A stretch of 64,000 nucleotides of DNA from Eudorina sp. 2006-703-Eu-15 (lineage: Eukaryota > Chlorophyta > Chlorophyceae > Chlamydomonadales > Volvocaceae): NCBI GenBank assembly GCA_003117195.1, contig BDSI01000216.1, positions 2,501-66,500 on the forward strand. Direction: 5' to 3'. Both the position numbers and the translations under genes were made by a program. Positions 31,185 through 41,900 of the stretch are shown in pieces (the stretch's first letter is position 1; each line of letters begins with the position of its first letter). Below the pieces are notes generated by a model. The model worked only from the letters and a program-made list of their open reading frames with translations, was not told the DNA's origin and did not search any database.

Positions 31185-34100
31185 ATGGCGCTTGATCCAT
31201 CATCGACAGCCATTGTTTGCATTGAATACCAAAACGAGTAAGGTTTACTACATAGAAATTACGTCGGATTGTCGAAAGTGGTGATTGGAGCGGGTCCTTC
31301 TCGAATCATTCACCACAGGTTTGCGACGCCCGGCGGCAAGCTTCATGATGCTGTTAAAGGTGTTATGGACAGGTAACGATAGCCAAACGGCTGTACCGGT
31401 ACTGTTCTGCGGGGGGTCGTCACCACACGTTGTACCCGGTCTGCCCGCAGCACACAGATGTTGGACAAGACTGTGAAGTTGACTGAGGAGGCGAGAAAGA
31501 AGGGCGTCACGGTTATCCATGCTCCGATTACATGTAAGCCGGACCAGACCCGGGCCCGGGGAAACGTCGTAGCTCCTCACCAACGGAAGTAGTCACGGGT
31601 AGAATGGCCCCACCTGCGCCTCGGCCGATCTGTCTTCAACAGCAGCTTGCATTCCGGGTTTCACGTCGCTCCTGACCTCTTCCACCCTCCCCCGACCTCG
31701 CTGCATCCTTGTCAGTCTCGGACGACTATAAGGAGCTCTCGCCAAATCCGTACGGCATCTTGGCCAAGTAAGTTTAGCTGCACATGCCGCTGGTGGGCAG
31801 GTCAGCAGTCGGCCGGGGCACCGTACTCGACCGTGGGTACCGTACTCGGCCGTTGTGTCGTACTTGGCCGGGGTATCGTACTAAACCATGGATACCGCAC
31901 TTGGCCGCCGAGCCCACCGGAAGCTGCTGTTGTTGCGCCCCGGTGCTGATCCGCGGGCCAACGCTGATCACTCACCCAATAATCCCCGTGCCCCGGGGTT
32001 TGGTAATGCCACCCCACACCCCGTGCGTCGCCAAAAGCCCTCTGATGGGGCCCAATCTAACATTTTTGGTACGTCACATTGGGAATTCCCTGGTTGTTCG
32101 CAAGCACGTCCACCGCCACCCCCCAACAACAGCCGACTTTCGCTCTCCCACTCAAAGGGTGCCCTTAGACCCCTACCTTCCCTCTTCAAAAGGATCACGC
32201 GCCCTCCAGGCGTGGCACCCCGCCCGCCCGGCCCCGCCCCCGCATCCACCCCACCTCACTCGCTCTGGCAGCAGCGCAGTAAAAATATGTCTACCAATTT
32301 CCTACACCCCACCCCACTCGCTCCCGCGGCCATGCGCCGCCGGCCACCTCGGGGGTCCCGGCCCTTACCCCGTCCCAGCAGCATCTGACGCCCCGCCACC
32401 CCCACCCCCACACAACCCCGCAGCGTCAAGGCCGGGGGCGCCTTCAAGGCCTCCGAGTGGGGCGGCGCCATCTGCGAGCCCATGAAGCCGCACCCGGAGG
32501 ACGTGGTGGTGGAGGGCAAGAGGGGGCTGTGCGGCTTCGCCTCAACCAACCTGGTGAGGCGGTGGGGCGGGGCCGTTGGTGCAGGCGGGGCGAGGGGGGA
32601 CCATTGGTGGGGGCGAGGCGGGGCGAGGCAGGGCAAGGCAGGGGCAGGGCGAGGGGAGGGGAGGCGAGGCGGGGCAAGGGGGGGCAGGGGCAGGGCGAGG
32701 GGAGGTCCGCAGCTCCTCGACGCGGCCGCCCCTCTGACCGCTTGTAACGCCATAACCGCCGGAGCGCTGCGGCGTGTGTCTAGGAAAGGAGCCCGGCGTG
32801 TGTTGTTGGAGGAGTTTGTCACTTGGGTCACTTGGGTCAGGGGTCTCGAGATGGGGTCGGGTCTGGCTGACAGGCGCTCTCCCCCGCGGCCCTCCCTCGC
32901 TGCTCCCTACCTTTCTCTCCTCACAGCCCCACACGACCCTCACCGATCCTCACAGCGCCCCGTCGGTCGCTCGTCGGAAAATCGCTTAACCTCACTAACC
33001 GGTATATTGTTATGCACGGCGGATCGTGTTTGATCACCCGGCACATCCATCCATCCATCATCCGCGTATCCGTGCAGCAAGGCCTCGCTGCTCCCGCCGA
33101 GGGTTGAAAAGAAAAAAACAGCGTAGACACACTGCGGGTACACGCCGCCCCGCATCTCGGTGCTTGACCCCCCGCGGGACCCACCCCCCGGGCACCCAAA
33201 ACACACACCAGGACTTCATCCTGCGGCAGCGCGGCATCCGGAACCTGGTGCTGGGCGGCTTCCTGACTAACTGCTGCGTGGAGTCCACCATGCGGTCCGC
33301 CTACGAGCGGGGCTACAACGTCATCACGCTCAAGGACTGCTGCGCCGCCACCAGGTGCGGCCGGCGGTCGGGGGGGCAGGGGGTTGTGTGGGGCGGGGGC
33401 TGTGTGGGTAGGGGGCTGCTGTGTGCGTAGGGCTGTAGGGGCGCGGCGGGGGCCGGGGGGACTGCGTTAAGAAAGGAAACCCGCCCGCCCGACCAAACCC
33501 AGATGCAGATATATTTACCATAGCGGGGTGCTGTGTGTAAGGCTGTGTGGGACGCGGGGGGAGGGCCGTCGGGGGTACTGTGTGGCCGGGGACCTTCTCT
33601 ACACGTGAGCTGTGGGAGGTGTGTTGCGTGCCGGGGGCAGTGGGGTGGGGTGGGGTGGCGTGAAGGGGAGCGGACGGACCTCGCAGGACGAGCGCTGCGG
33701 GCCTGCCCGCGCAGATGGTCCTCCCCCGCGCAGCCCTGGCCCCGCGCAGTCCACTCCTCCTCCCCTCGCCTTCCTCCTCCCCTCACATCCTCCTCAACTC
33801 ACACTGACTCACGTCCTGCTGCTCGTCCTCCAACTGCCAACCGTCTTGCTGATCCGCCGTCTGGTGCGATGCGACGTCATGCGTTGCAGCCAAGAGCAAC
33901 ATGATGCCGCAATCAACTTCACCTTCCCCATGGTAGGGTAGGGGTAGGGGACGGGTAGGGTAGGGATAGGGTACGTGTCGGTCAGGGTAGCTGACTGGGT
34001 AGGGCAGGAGTAGTGCAGGGTAGGGCAGGGCAGGGTAGGGTTTACGAGTACGGGCGACATGACTGCCAAGGCAGGAAGATTCGGCATGATCGGGATGGTT

Positions 34101-34524
34101 TCGGGGGCGCGACAGTGGGGAGAGAAGCCCGGCGGCGGTTGCGGCGCGGGGCACCAACCCACTCGGTCCAACGCGGAGCAACGCGGTGCAACGCGCACGC
34201 TTGATTTGGCTTGATGGCGACGCACTCTCACTCACTCATTCGTCAGACCCACAAAGACATGTTCGTGTTTCCCCGCAGCTAATCTTGGCACTTATACCAC
34301 TGACAGAACCGGGTCGGTTGGTCCCATTCTCATCCCCACCCCCATCCCCATCCCCATCCTCGTTCCCCTCTGAACATGTCCACCGATATCCCTCCCTGAG
34401 TTCACGGGGGGGCCGGCCCCGCCCCTCGCCACACCCCACCGCGCACCGCCCCGCCCACCGCCCACCGCAGTTCTCCAAGCCCATGACCGCGGACGAGTTC
34501 CTGCAGCAGCTGCCCAGCAACTGA
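31185..34524 (+). CDS. Isochorismatase-family cysteine hydrolase, 8 exons
   Basis: Small soluble alpha/beta hydrolase of the isochorismatase/nicotinamidase superfamily; substrate unknown. Exons 31185-31237, 31319-31372, 31451-31533, 31716-31767, 32424-32553, 33212-33354, 33890-33932 and 34471-34524. Their sum is 612 nt (203 aa) and all split codons close. The start IVCIEYQNEFATPGGKL corresponds to the family's hydrophobic-D-x-Q-x-x-F motif, but the catalytic Asp position is Glu14. Lys113 in VVEGKRGLCGF is the expected catalytic Lys. GFLTNCCVESTMR carries the nucleophile, most likely Cys146. ARKKGVTVIHAP and ASEWGGAI also match the fold. Length is normal for the family. Several exons are only 43-54 nt long. 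The fold is certain; the reaction is not predicted. Confidence 0.93.
32262..32312 (+). repeat. Intronic module A, sense orientation in isochorismatase intron
   Basis: Plus strand: GCTCTGGCAGCAGCGCAGT, then AAAAATATGTCTACCAATTT and CCTACACCCC. It lies about 115 nt upstream of the acceptor at 32423. Its left half is among the best preserved. Confidence 0.85.
33472..33502 (+). repeat. Dispersed module D, intronic copy
   Basis: GAAACCCGCCCGCCCGACCA then AACCCAGATGC. Related sequences occur at about 25683 (CAAACCCGCCCAACCCAAACC), 43187, 58648, 59789 (GAGAAACCCGCGCGACCCAA) and 60375. Confidence 0.45.
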
Positions 34525-35968
34525 AAGGCCGGGCGCGCGGCGAACCTGGGAACCACCCAGCACGCGGGGTGGACGGGTCCGCGGGCTGGCCCGGGTGTAG
34601 ATCCGTCTCGCCGCTGCGGGGCACATCCAGCTGCGTCCAGCCAGCTGCGTCTGCAGCGCGGCGGCCCGCAGACGGGGGTGCTGCGTTCCGTTCCTGGCTT
34701 TTCCGCACGGGGAGGAATCGCGTCCTGGGAGGGAGGACAGGAGGAGGCTCCGGAGGGCGATCGGAACGATGGGGTGGTGGTGCGGCCGCAGCGCTTCGCC
34801 GAAAGCCCTGTTTTCATGAATGTCCGTCCGTACGTACGTACGTCCGTTCGTCGGTCAGGTGTGAAGGACGCAGGGTGTGTGTGTGAGTGAGAAAAGGCAT
34901 GTTAATTGTGTGTTCTTGGTTGCCGTGAGAAGACAGCCCAGGCACATCCAGGTGGGGTGGGGTGGAACGGGCTGGGTTATAAGAGCATCAGACCTTAACC
35001 TTAGATCCCGCGCACACCCGGAAGTAGGACAATCCTGCTCTGCTCGCTGTCGAGCTCTAGCCAGAGCGGCACGGGCGGACCCCGGACAACACCCGTGCTG
35101 CGGTACCTCCGAGCGGGTCTCTTGCCATTCTTTCCCCGGCAAAGCAGGGAGAAGCCAGACGCGGCCCCATGGTTCGTAGGCAAGGTTGACGCAGCCTTGG
35201 AGCAGCCGCGGCCGCATAGTTCGTGTGCCCTGGGCCCTTGGCAGGCAGCTGCGGAGCGCGCGGAGGTCGGTGTTGGGGGCAGCTGTCGGGAGCAGCCAAT
35301 CAAGGAGGGTGGGGGACAAGAGTGGCCAAGGGGCGCAACTCCGATTTGTTTCAGACCACGTGCGGCCTTCTGTTGCCGGGTGGAGGATGCGGGTTGTCGC
35401 CGGCATTGTCTCAGTCGTCGCGGCTGCGTGCGAGGGGGAGTTGGAGACGCGCTGCAGGCAGTGGACGCTGGTCAGGCTGCCGCCGTACGCACGTACCTGG
35501 TCCGCTGTAACATCCTTAATAATACCTGGTCGCGGACGTCGGATTCGCTTTGATAGCGTCAAGACGTGGAGTGGCTGTCATGGGTGGAAAACCTAAGTAT
35601 GTTATACGGGTGTGAGGTGCAGCCCGTCAAACGCGAGGTGAGAAAATTGGTGGGACATCATGCACATGGGCAGCTTATTGGTTCTATGCTGAGTTCAAGG
35701 TGTTGCCCATGGGTATGGCTGTTTTTGCGTTTGGGGACGCGAACGATAGAACGTACGGCTTGTCGGTACGGTTACAACACCCGAACTTGTCAGGGCACGT
35801 CAGAGTTGGTCAGATGCTGCATGTACTTGTTGCAATGCGTATAGAACACAGGCTTAAGACAGTGAGAACGTCGCAGAAAGCTCACTGCTTCGGCTCCCTG
35901 CATACGCGGAGTAGTTGCGCAGTTGCGCTGTCGATTCTGCGATCACAGTACCAGCACCAATTAGCACA
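34525..35968. other. Intergenic stretch upstream of TMEM115
   Basis: 3' flank of the isochorismatase gene (nearest TGTAA at 35506) and promoter of TMEM115. It contains tandem ACGT/ACGTCC words (34823-34850). No domain-bearing frame on either strand. Confidence 0.5.
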
Positions 35969-37743
35969 ATGGATTTTAAAATTACACGACTTTCAAAGGT
36001 GATCGCGGTGTTGCTGGTCGCGCTCTACTTCGTCGCTTACTTCGTGCCTCAGACCGTGGACTACATCGCGCTTATCCCGGGAAGGTCAGCATTTAACATT
36101 TAGAAGGGTCGTTATGGAAGCGTGCACTGCTGGAGCCAAGTCTGAAGTTGCTCGGTGAACTGCTGCACAGGACGTTACCATATGTTTGGAATCTGTTCAC
36201 AGCGGGTTTCCTCACAACAAATCCCGTTAAGGTAATTTCTCTCGGAGTTTCATGGAGCGCTTCAGCGGCTAACAGCTATATCATTCTGATCGCGTTTGCA
36301 GCTGGGCCTGGAGGTTGTCGCCGTCTTGTTGCTGACGCGGCTGGTTGAGCCAGTATATGGGTCAAAGGAGTTCCTCAAGTTCCTGTTCGTTGTCGACTTC
36401 AGCGTCAGCCTTTGCGTACTGGCCGGGGTCTACATTTACTTTGCCCTGGGCCAAGATACCGGTGACATCTTGTAAGAACAGATTGGCATGGCGTACTTGC
36501 AGTCTCTGGGCTTTCGTGTATGGGGGCTCTCAGAGGAGTCCGGCAGTTGCCAAACGTGTTCGTGCCTGGGTGGCGCTGCAGGTACACAAAGTTCACGGGC
36601 TTCCATGGCATCCTGGCCGGCATGGTTGTGGCTGTCAAGCAAGTGATGCCCGAGCACGAGGCAAAGCTGTTCGGCTTCGTGAAGCTGACCTTTAAGGTGG
36701 GCAACCCAGGTCACCTGCTCTGGGGATAATTGGGGTGGGGGGGATGGCACAGCAGCACGGGTTCACGGTAAATGCGCAATGCCCAAGCCACGCTGCCCCA
36801 ATGGATCCTTGCTCTTCCCCAAAATGATCTCTACGTGTGCCGCTGCGTTCAACCGCCCCAGCAATGTGAATTCCCTTGTTGCCCTTCCTCCCATTCGCCG
36901 CACATGACACCCGCATCTTCCCGGTTGCAGTATCTGCCACTGCTCTTCCTGGTGGTGACGGTCGGCGCGGCCGCCGCCTTGCGGGAATTCTCCGAGATTC
37001 CATTCCTTCTCCTGGGTACCTACAACGCGTGGGTGTACCTTCGCTTCTTCCAGCAGCAGCCCGACTCGAGCCACCGGGGCGATTCCTCAGATGACTTCAA
37101 GTTCTCTGGGTTCTTCCCGGGGTTCCTGGCGCCCGTGATTGATCCCTTTGGCTATGTGTGCGCGACGGTGTTCCGTCTGCGCCACCCACCCGCGGAAACC
37201 AAAGCGCCCTTCGCCAAGGCCGCGCAGTACACGCTGGCGCTACCAGCAGACAACGCGGACGCCAACCGCCGAAGGTGGGTTGGTTGTCTTAGGTTTGCCC
37301 CAGCCGATCTGGGGTTGTTTAGGGCTCTGGCCCTGGTAGGCGTTGCCCAGTTGCCCTGCCGCCGCAGGGCATGGTGGGCCGAGGTATTGTCCCTCTCTCT
37401 AGGGGTTCGAGTTGGAACCGACAGTGTGGATGACCACTAAGATTGCTGGATATGTACAAACGCATTTGTCTCTTTGCCGGCTCATCGTGTCGCCGGCTCA
37501 CCATCCGCACAACTGCGCAATATGTCGTCGCAATGCGGTGGAGAGATGATCCATTTGCTTGAAAGCCGCTGTTGACTTGGTGCCGACCCGACTCGTGAAC
37601 CCAGGGAGCGCGGTGCGAAGGCCTTGGAAGAGCGGCTTGGGATGAAGAAAGCCGCGGCGGAGGGAGAGGACGTGGAGGCAGCGGCCGCGACGTCCACCCC
37701 CAACACGGTCGTCATTCCCACGACTGCACCCGGCATGTCGTAG
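35969..37743 (+). CDS. TMEM115: TMEM115 / DUF1751 Golgi membrane protein, 6 exons
   Basis: Rhomboid-like multi-pass Golgi protein of the TMEM115 family, linked in other eukaryotes to Golgi organisation and retrograde transport. Exons 35969-36084, 36141-36231, 36302-36471, 36582-36696, 36931-37274 and 37605-37743. Sum 975 nt (324 aa), phases close. The N-terminal helix (about 10-30) is followed by TLPYVWNLFTAGFLTTN and LLLTRLVEPVYGSKEFLKFL. Then come the family hallmark FTGFHGILAGMVVAVKQ and LLGTYNAWVYLRFFQ, and the cytosolic FSGFFPGFLAPVIDPFG. The C-terminal tail is hydrophilic with a short Ala/Thr-rich end. Overall length agrees with known members (about 300-400 aa). TGTAA at 38126 suits a poly(A) signal. 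Start is the first ATG in frame. Confidence 0.94.
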
Positions 37744-38911
37744 GAGCCGCGCATCCATGCATGAGCTGGAGCTGTGGCGCCGCTGTCGACGCTGCGCGCG
37801 GCGCGGCGCATGCTGTTGCGGCCACGCCCCCTCAAATAAGGGACCGCTGACCGTTCGGTGTGCCCGTTCCGGACAGGACGGTAGCCTTGCTTGCTACACA
37901 GCATGCGATTTTCCACGGCGCGCGGGTGACCTAGACTGTGACGCTGCTTTGAGTCCCGGGTTTGCACAGCCGGGGGATTATTTTAGCAAGGGCGGGGCGG
38001 GGTGGGTGGAGATAGGAGTGCACAAACGTCTGTTGCAGTCGCGAATTCTGGTTCGCTGAGCTCAGCCGCGCGACTGGACGCGACTGTTGCAAGGCGATAC
38101 GGTAGGGCTGGGATGATTGTGATCATGTAAATGGCGTACTGACCATGTACTGACGAAATAGTTCAGAATGAGGGGTGGCGCTCTGGATGCTGCCTTATAA
38201 GTAAGTTTGGAATTGCTTGGAGAGGGCGTAGGGGTTCACGTGCGTCGTGGTCACGGCATCGCGACGTAATGCTGTGTGCGAGCTGTGGCGCGCATGCGTG
38301 ACCCGTGGTCGTGCATGTGGGTCAGCGTTGGCACTTTTGGGTGCCACACGGTCGCGCGGTGAAATCCATATTGGCTTCCGTGTAAATCAGCGGTGAATCC
38401 AACTCCCGTCATCCTGCAGTTTCTGATTTCGGCATGAGCAGGCGCACAGCGAAAAACAGGCGGCCGTGTGGCACATGCACTTTGTCGGTTACGATAAAGC
38501 TTTGCATTGAGCAGATATTCTTTTCATTCTGGGAGTTATTGTGGACGGACGCTCGAAAACAACAGAAAACACAGGCTCCCGGGCCGTTAGGTATCCCCAT
38601 CATGGGGTTTCTCCACAGTTCCACCATTTCTTTGCTTCCGACCTGGATCATATATATATTACGGCAGGACTGCGCTGCTTTCGAGGACTTAACTGACATC
38701 GCGAAAGACACCCATCCGTACCAGTGCGTTTTGTTTCATCGACGGCCCCAATCCTTGAGAAGACTAATAATGTTTGCATCAAATATGAAGGGATTCGCCA
38801 TGGAAAGGCCCCGGCAGATGCGCTAAACGGTAGGTGTACCTCACAAGTCTGTCGCCTGCCCGGAACTTGAAGCTTGGAAAGCGGTTGCGAAATACCCACA
38901 GGTACATTTAA
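37744..38911. other. Intergenic stretch between TMEM115 and channel gene
   Basis: 3' UTR of TMEM115 (TGTAA at 38126 and again near 38383) and the upstream region of the channel gene. Lower GC than its neighbours. Nothing else recognised. Confidence 0.5.
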
Positions 38912-41900
38912 ATGGACCCATCTAGTGAGAAGGCGATGGCGTTGCGGGCTAAGTCAGTCAAGTTTGCTGACACCAACGACGAGCCGCTGGTGAAGCGCTT
39001 GGGTAGCGCCAGCAACGCCTCCGTAAAAGACTCAGTCAAGGCCGTAAGAAACACCCGGACAAATACATCGACATGGCTAAGTGAGTGATTGGCACGAGCG
39101 CGGGTTTCAGGTGAGGCAAAGGGCACATGCTGACGCTACTTGGTCCCTGCGTCCTCTGCAGACTCGAGCTCGCGCAATCGGGGGAAGCGCCGATGGAAGC
39201 GCTTCACAATGCGCTTGAACCCGCGGTATTGGGTTCACGTCCTCAACAAGCGGCTGCCGATTTTGTTGCCCGAAACCCGCAAGCGGCGTTACTGGGATTT
39301 TTTCGTTCTGACCCTTGTTGTATGGACAGCGCTTATTGTGCCTTTCGAGGTCGGCTTCGGGTCGATAGGCTGGAGTGGGGACTACGCCATGGAACGCATA
39401 GTGGACGCCTGCTTCTGGCTGGATATCGCTCTGAACTTTCGAACAGCTTATATTGATCATTCAGCCAATATGGTGCGCGATGGCGCCAAGATTGCAGCTC
39501 ATTACATCCGGTAAGGCGACTGGAGTTTTTTCGGGTTGTTAACATAACTTTGGGCCACGCCGCATGAATTGTCCGTTCACGGACAGTCAGAGTGCGTGAT
39601 AATTGACTGTGTTATAAGTTATTGTCACCGTTACAGCAATGGCGACAACTCTGGCAAGGGTGTGCAGGTTGCAAGGTCGTCGGAGCAGCACAGTCTTCCT
39701 CGCAAAGACTCCCTCAGCCATGCTCTGGCTGTCACATACAACGATTAATAAAGCAACGATACCCCGCAGCAGACAGCCGGGACAGCTGGGACAGGCGAGC
39801 ATTGCCACCGAGGGCGGCCGCCGAGGTGCAGCTCTACCCGGGGCAGCGCTCCGACAGCGCTCGCTAGGAGCTTCCGGCGTAGCGGCACGCAAGTATCCGC
39901 GTTCCCGGCCCCCGTCCCCCCCTCCCCACCCCCGCGCCGCACCCCGCTCCCTTCCCCTCCCCCTCCGCGCACACACACACAGCGCGGGCCAGCTCCGCGC
40001 ACTCCTGCCTTGCCCGCCGGACAACTCACGGCAGGGCCCCCCCCTGCGCCCCTCCTCCCAGGAAGAAGAACACATCGTGTAACGGCCCCTCACTCTCCTC
40101 ACTGGGCGGTTGTCTTGTTAACCTCCTCCTGCTCCGCGCATATGCCGTACAGTCCCTCTCCACCCTCCTCCCCTTCCTCCCCGCACTCCTCCTTCACCTT
40201 TCCCCTTTCCGTCGCATCTCCCGCCCTCCCCCATGTGTACCCACCCGCGTGATTGAACTACACTTCAAACCTTGGTTGGACACGGCTGGCGCTCACCCTT
40301 TTAAATTCTACCGGATTCCGCTGGAATCTACTGGATTTCATTGGATTCTACTGGGGATCCTAAATCTGGTGGACCTGCTGGCCCCACCCACCAACCAACC
40401 CACTTGGGCACTCCGGTCGACCCTCTGTCGCCCTCCCCACTGACAACCCACCTGGTGATGCAGCACCTGGTTCTTCGTGGACCTCACGGCGTCGATCCCC
40501 TTCGACGTCATCGTGCTGTGGTTCGTGCACAACATATCCAACGAGGGCCTTATCGCGCTGGGCCTGCTGCGCACGCCGCGCCTGCTGCGCCTGGGCCGCC
40601 TGCTGCGCTACTTTGACCGAATGAAGGGTGCCAACATCGTGCGCATGGTGGGGCCCGGGGGGTGGGGGGGGCTGGGGGGGCCGGGGGAGTGGGGGTGGGG
40701 GGATCTGGGGGCCGGGGGGCTGGGTGCGGGGCCGGGACAGGGGCTTGGGGCGGGAGGAGGGGTGCGGGGCCGGGGCGGGAGGCTTGGGGCGGGGGGAGGG
40801 GGGCGGGGCCGGGGCGATGGGCGGGGGAGGGGGACTGGGTGGAGTGGAGTGGCAGCGGCAGCGGTGCGGGGGTAACGGCAGGAGGTGGTAGTGGCACCGG
40901 CAGCGCGGCCCTTGCCTTGGCCGTGGTCCCATCCAGCGCGCTGATGGGGGCAGACAGGTCGGCACACATCGGTTGCTTCAGGTAACGTCGGTGAGTGCAT
41001 GTGCGGCATGTACAGCATGTACGAAAGTGCGTGTGCGTGTCTCGGGGGCCGCCGGGGATGGCCAGGGGGCGACCCAAGGGGGGCCCCGAGCGGGGTGGGG
41101 TCAGCTCGGTGTTTGTGTTTCGGAGCGGAAGTGCGCCTTGAGAGCCGGGCCGGGCCTCTGCTGCGGGTCAGTGGCTGCCTTGGCCCCCCTTTGCCTGTGT
41201 CGCTCGCCTCGCCCCCTCTCACCTCGGCGCCTTGAGGGGTAGAAGCAGGCGATTCTTTCTTTTCTGGCTGTTGGTGATGGGGGAACCCGTGATGCTCCCA
41301 CCACCACCACCACGACCCACCACCACCACCACGACCCACCACCACCACCACGACCCACCACCACCACCACGACCCACCACCACCACCACGCACCACCACG
41401 CACCACCACGCACCACAACCACAACCACAACCACAACCACGACCCACCACCACCACCACGACCCACCACCACCACCACGACCCACCACCACCACCACGAC
41501 CCACCACGCACCACCACGCACCACCACGCACCACCACGCACCACAACCACAACCACAACCACAACCACAACCACGACCCACCACCACCACCACGACCCAC
41601 CACCACCACCACGACCCACCACCACCACCACGCACCACCACGCACCACCACGCACCACAACCACAACCACAACCACGACCCACCACCACCACCACGACCC
41701 ACCACCACCACCACGACCCACCACCACCACCACGACCCACCACCACCACCACGCACCACCACGCACCACCACGCACCACCACGCACCACCACGCACCACC
41801 ACGCACCACAACCACAACCACAACCACGACCACAACCACGACCACAACCACGACCGGTGGCGTTTTGGGCGGGGTCGGCGGTAGGGGGCGAGGGGGGCGG

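Noticed and set aside
38434..38826. 130-codon plus frame before the channel gene
   Set aside because: No motif; the true first channel exon with a good donor starts at 38912 in a different context, and no splice site joins the two.
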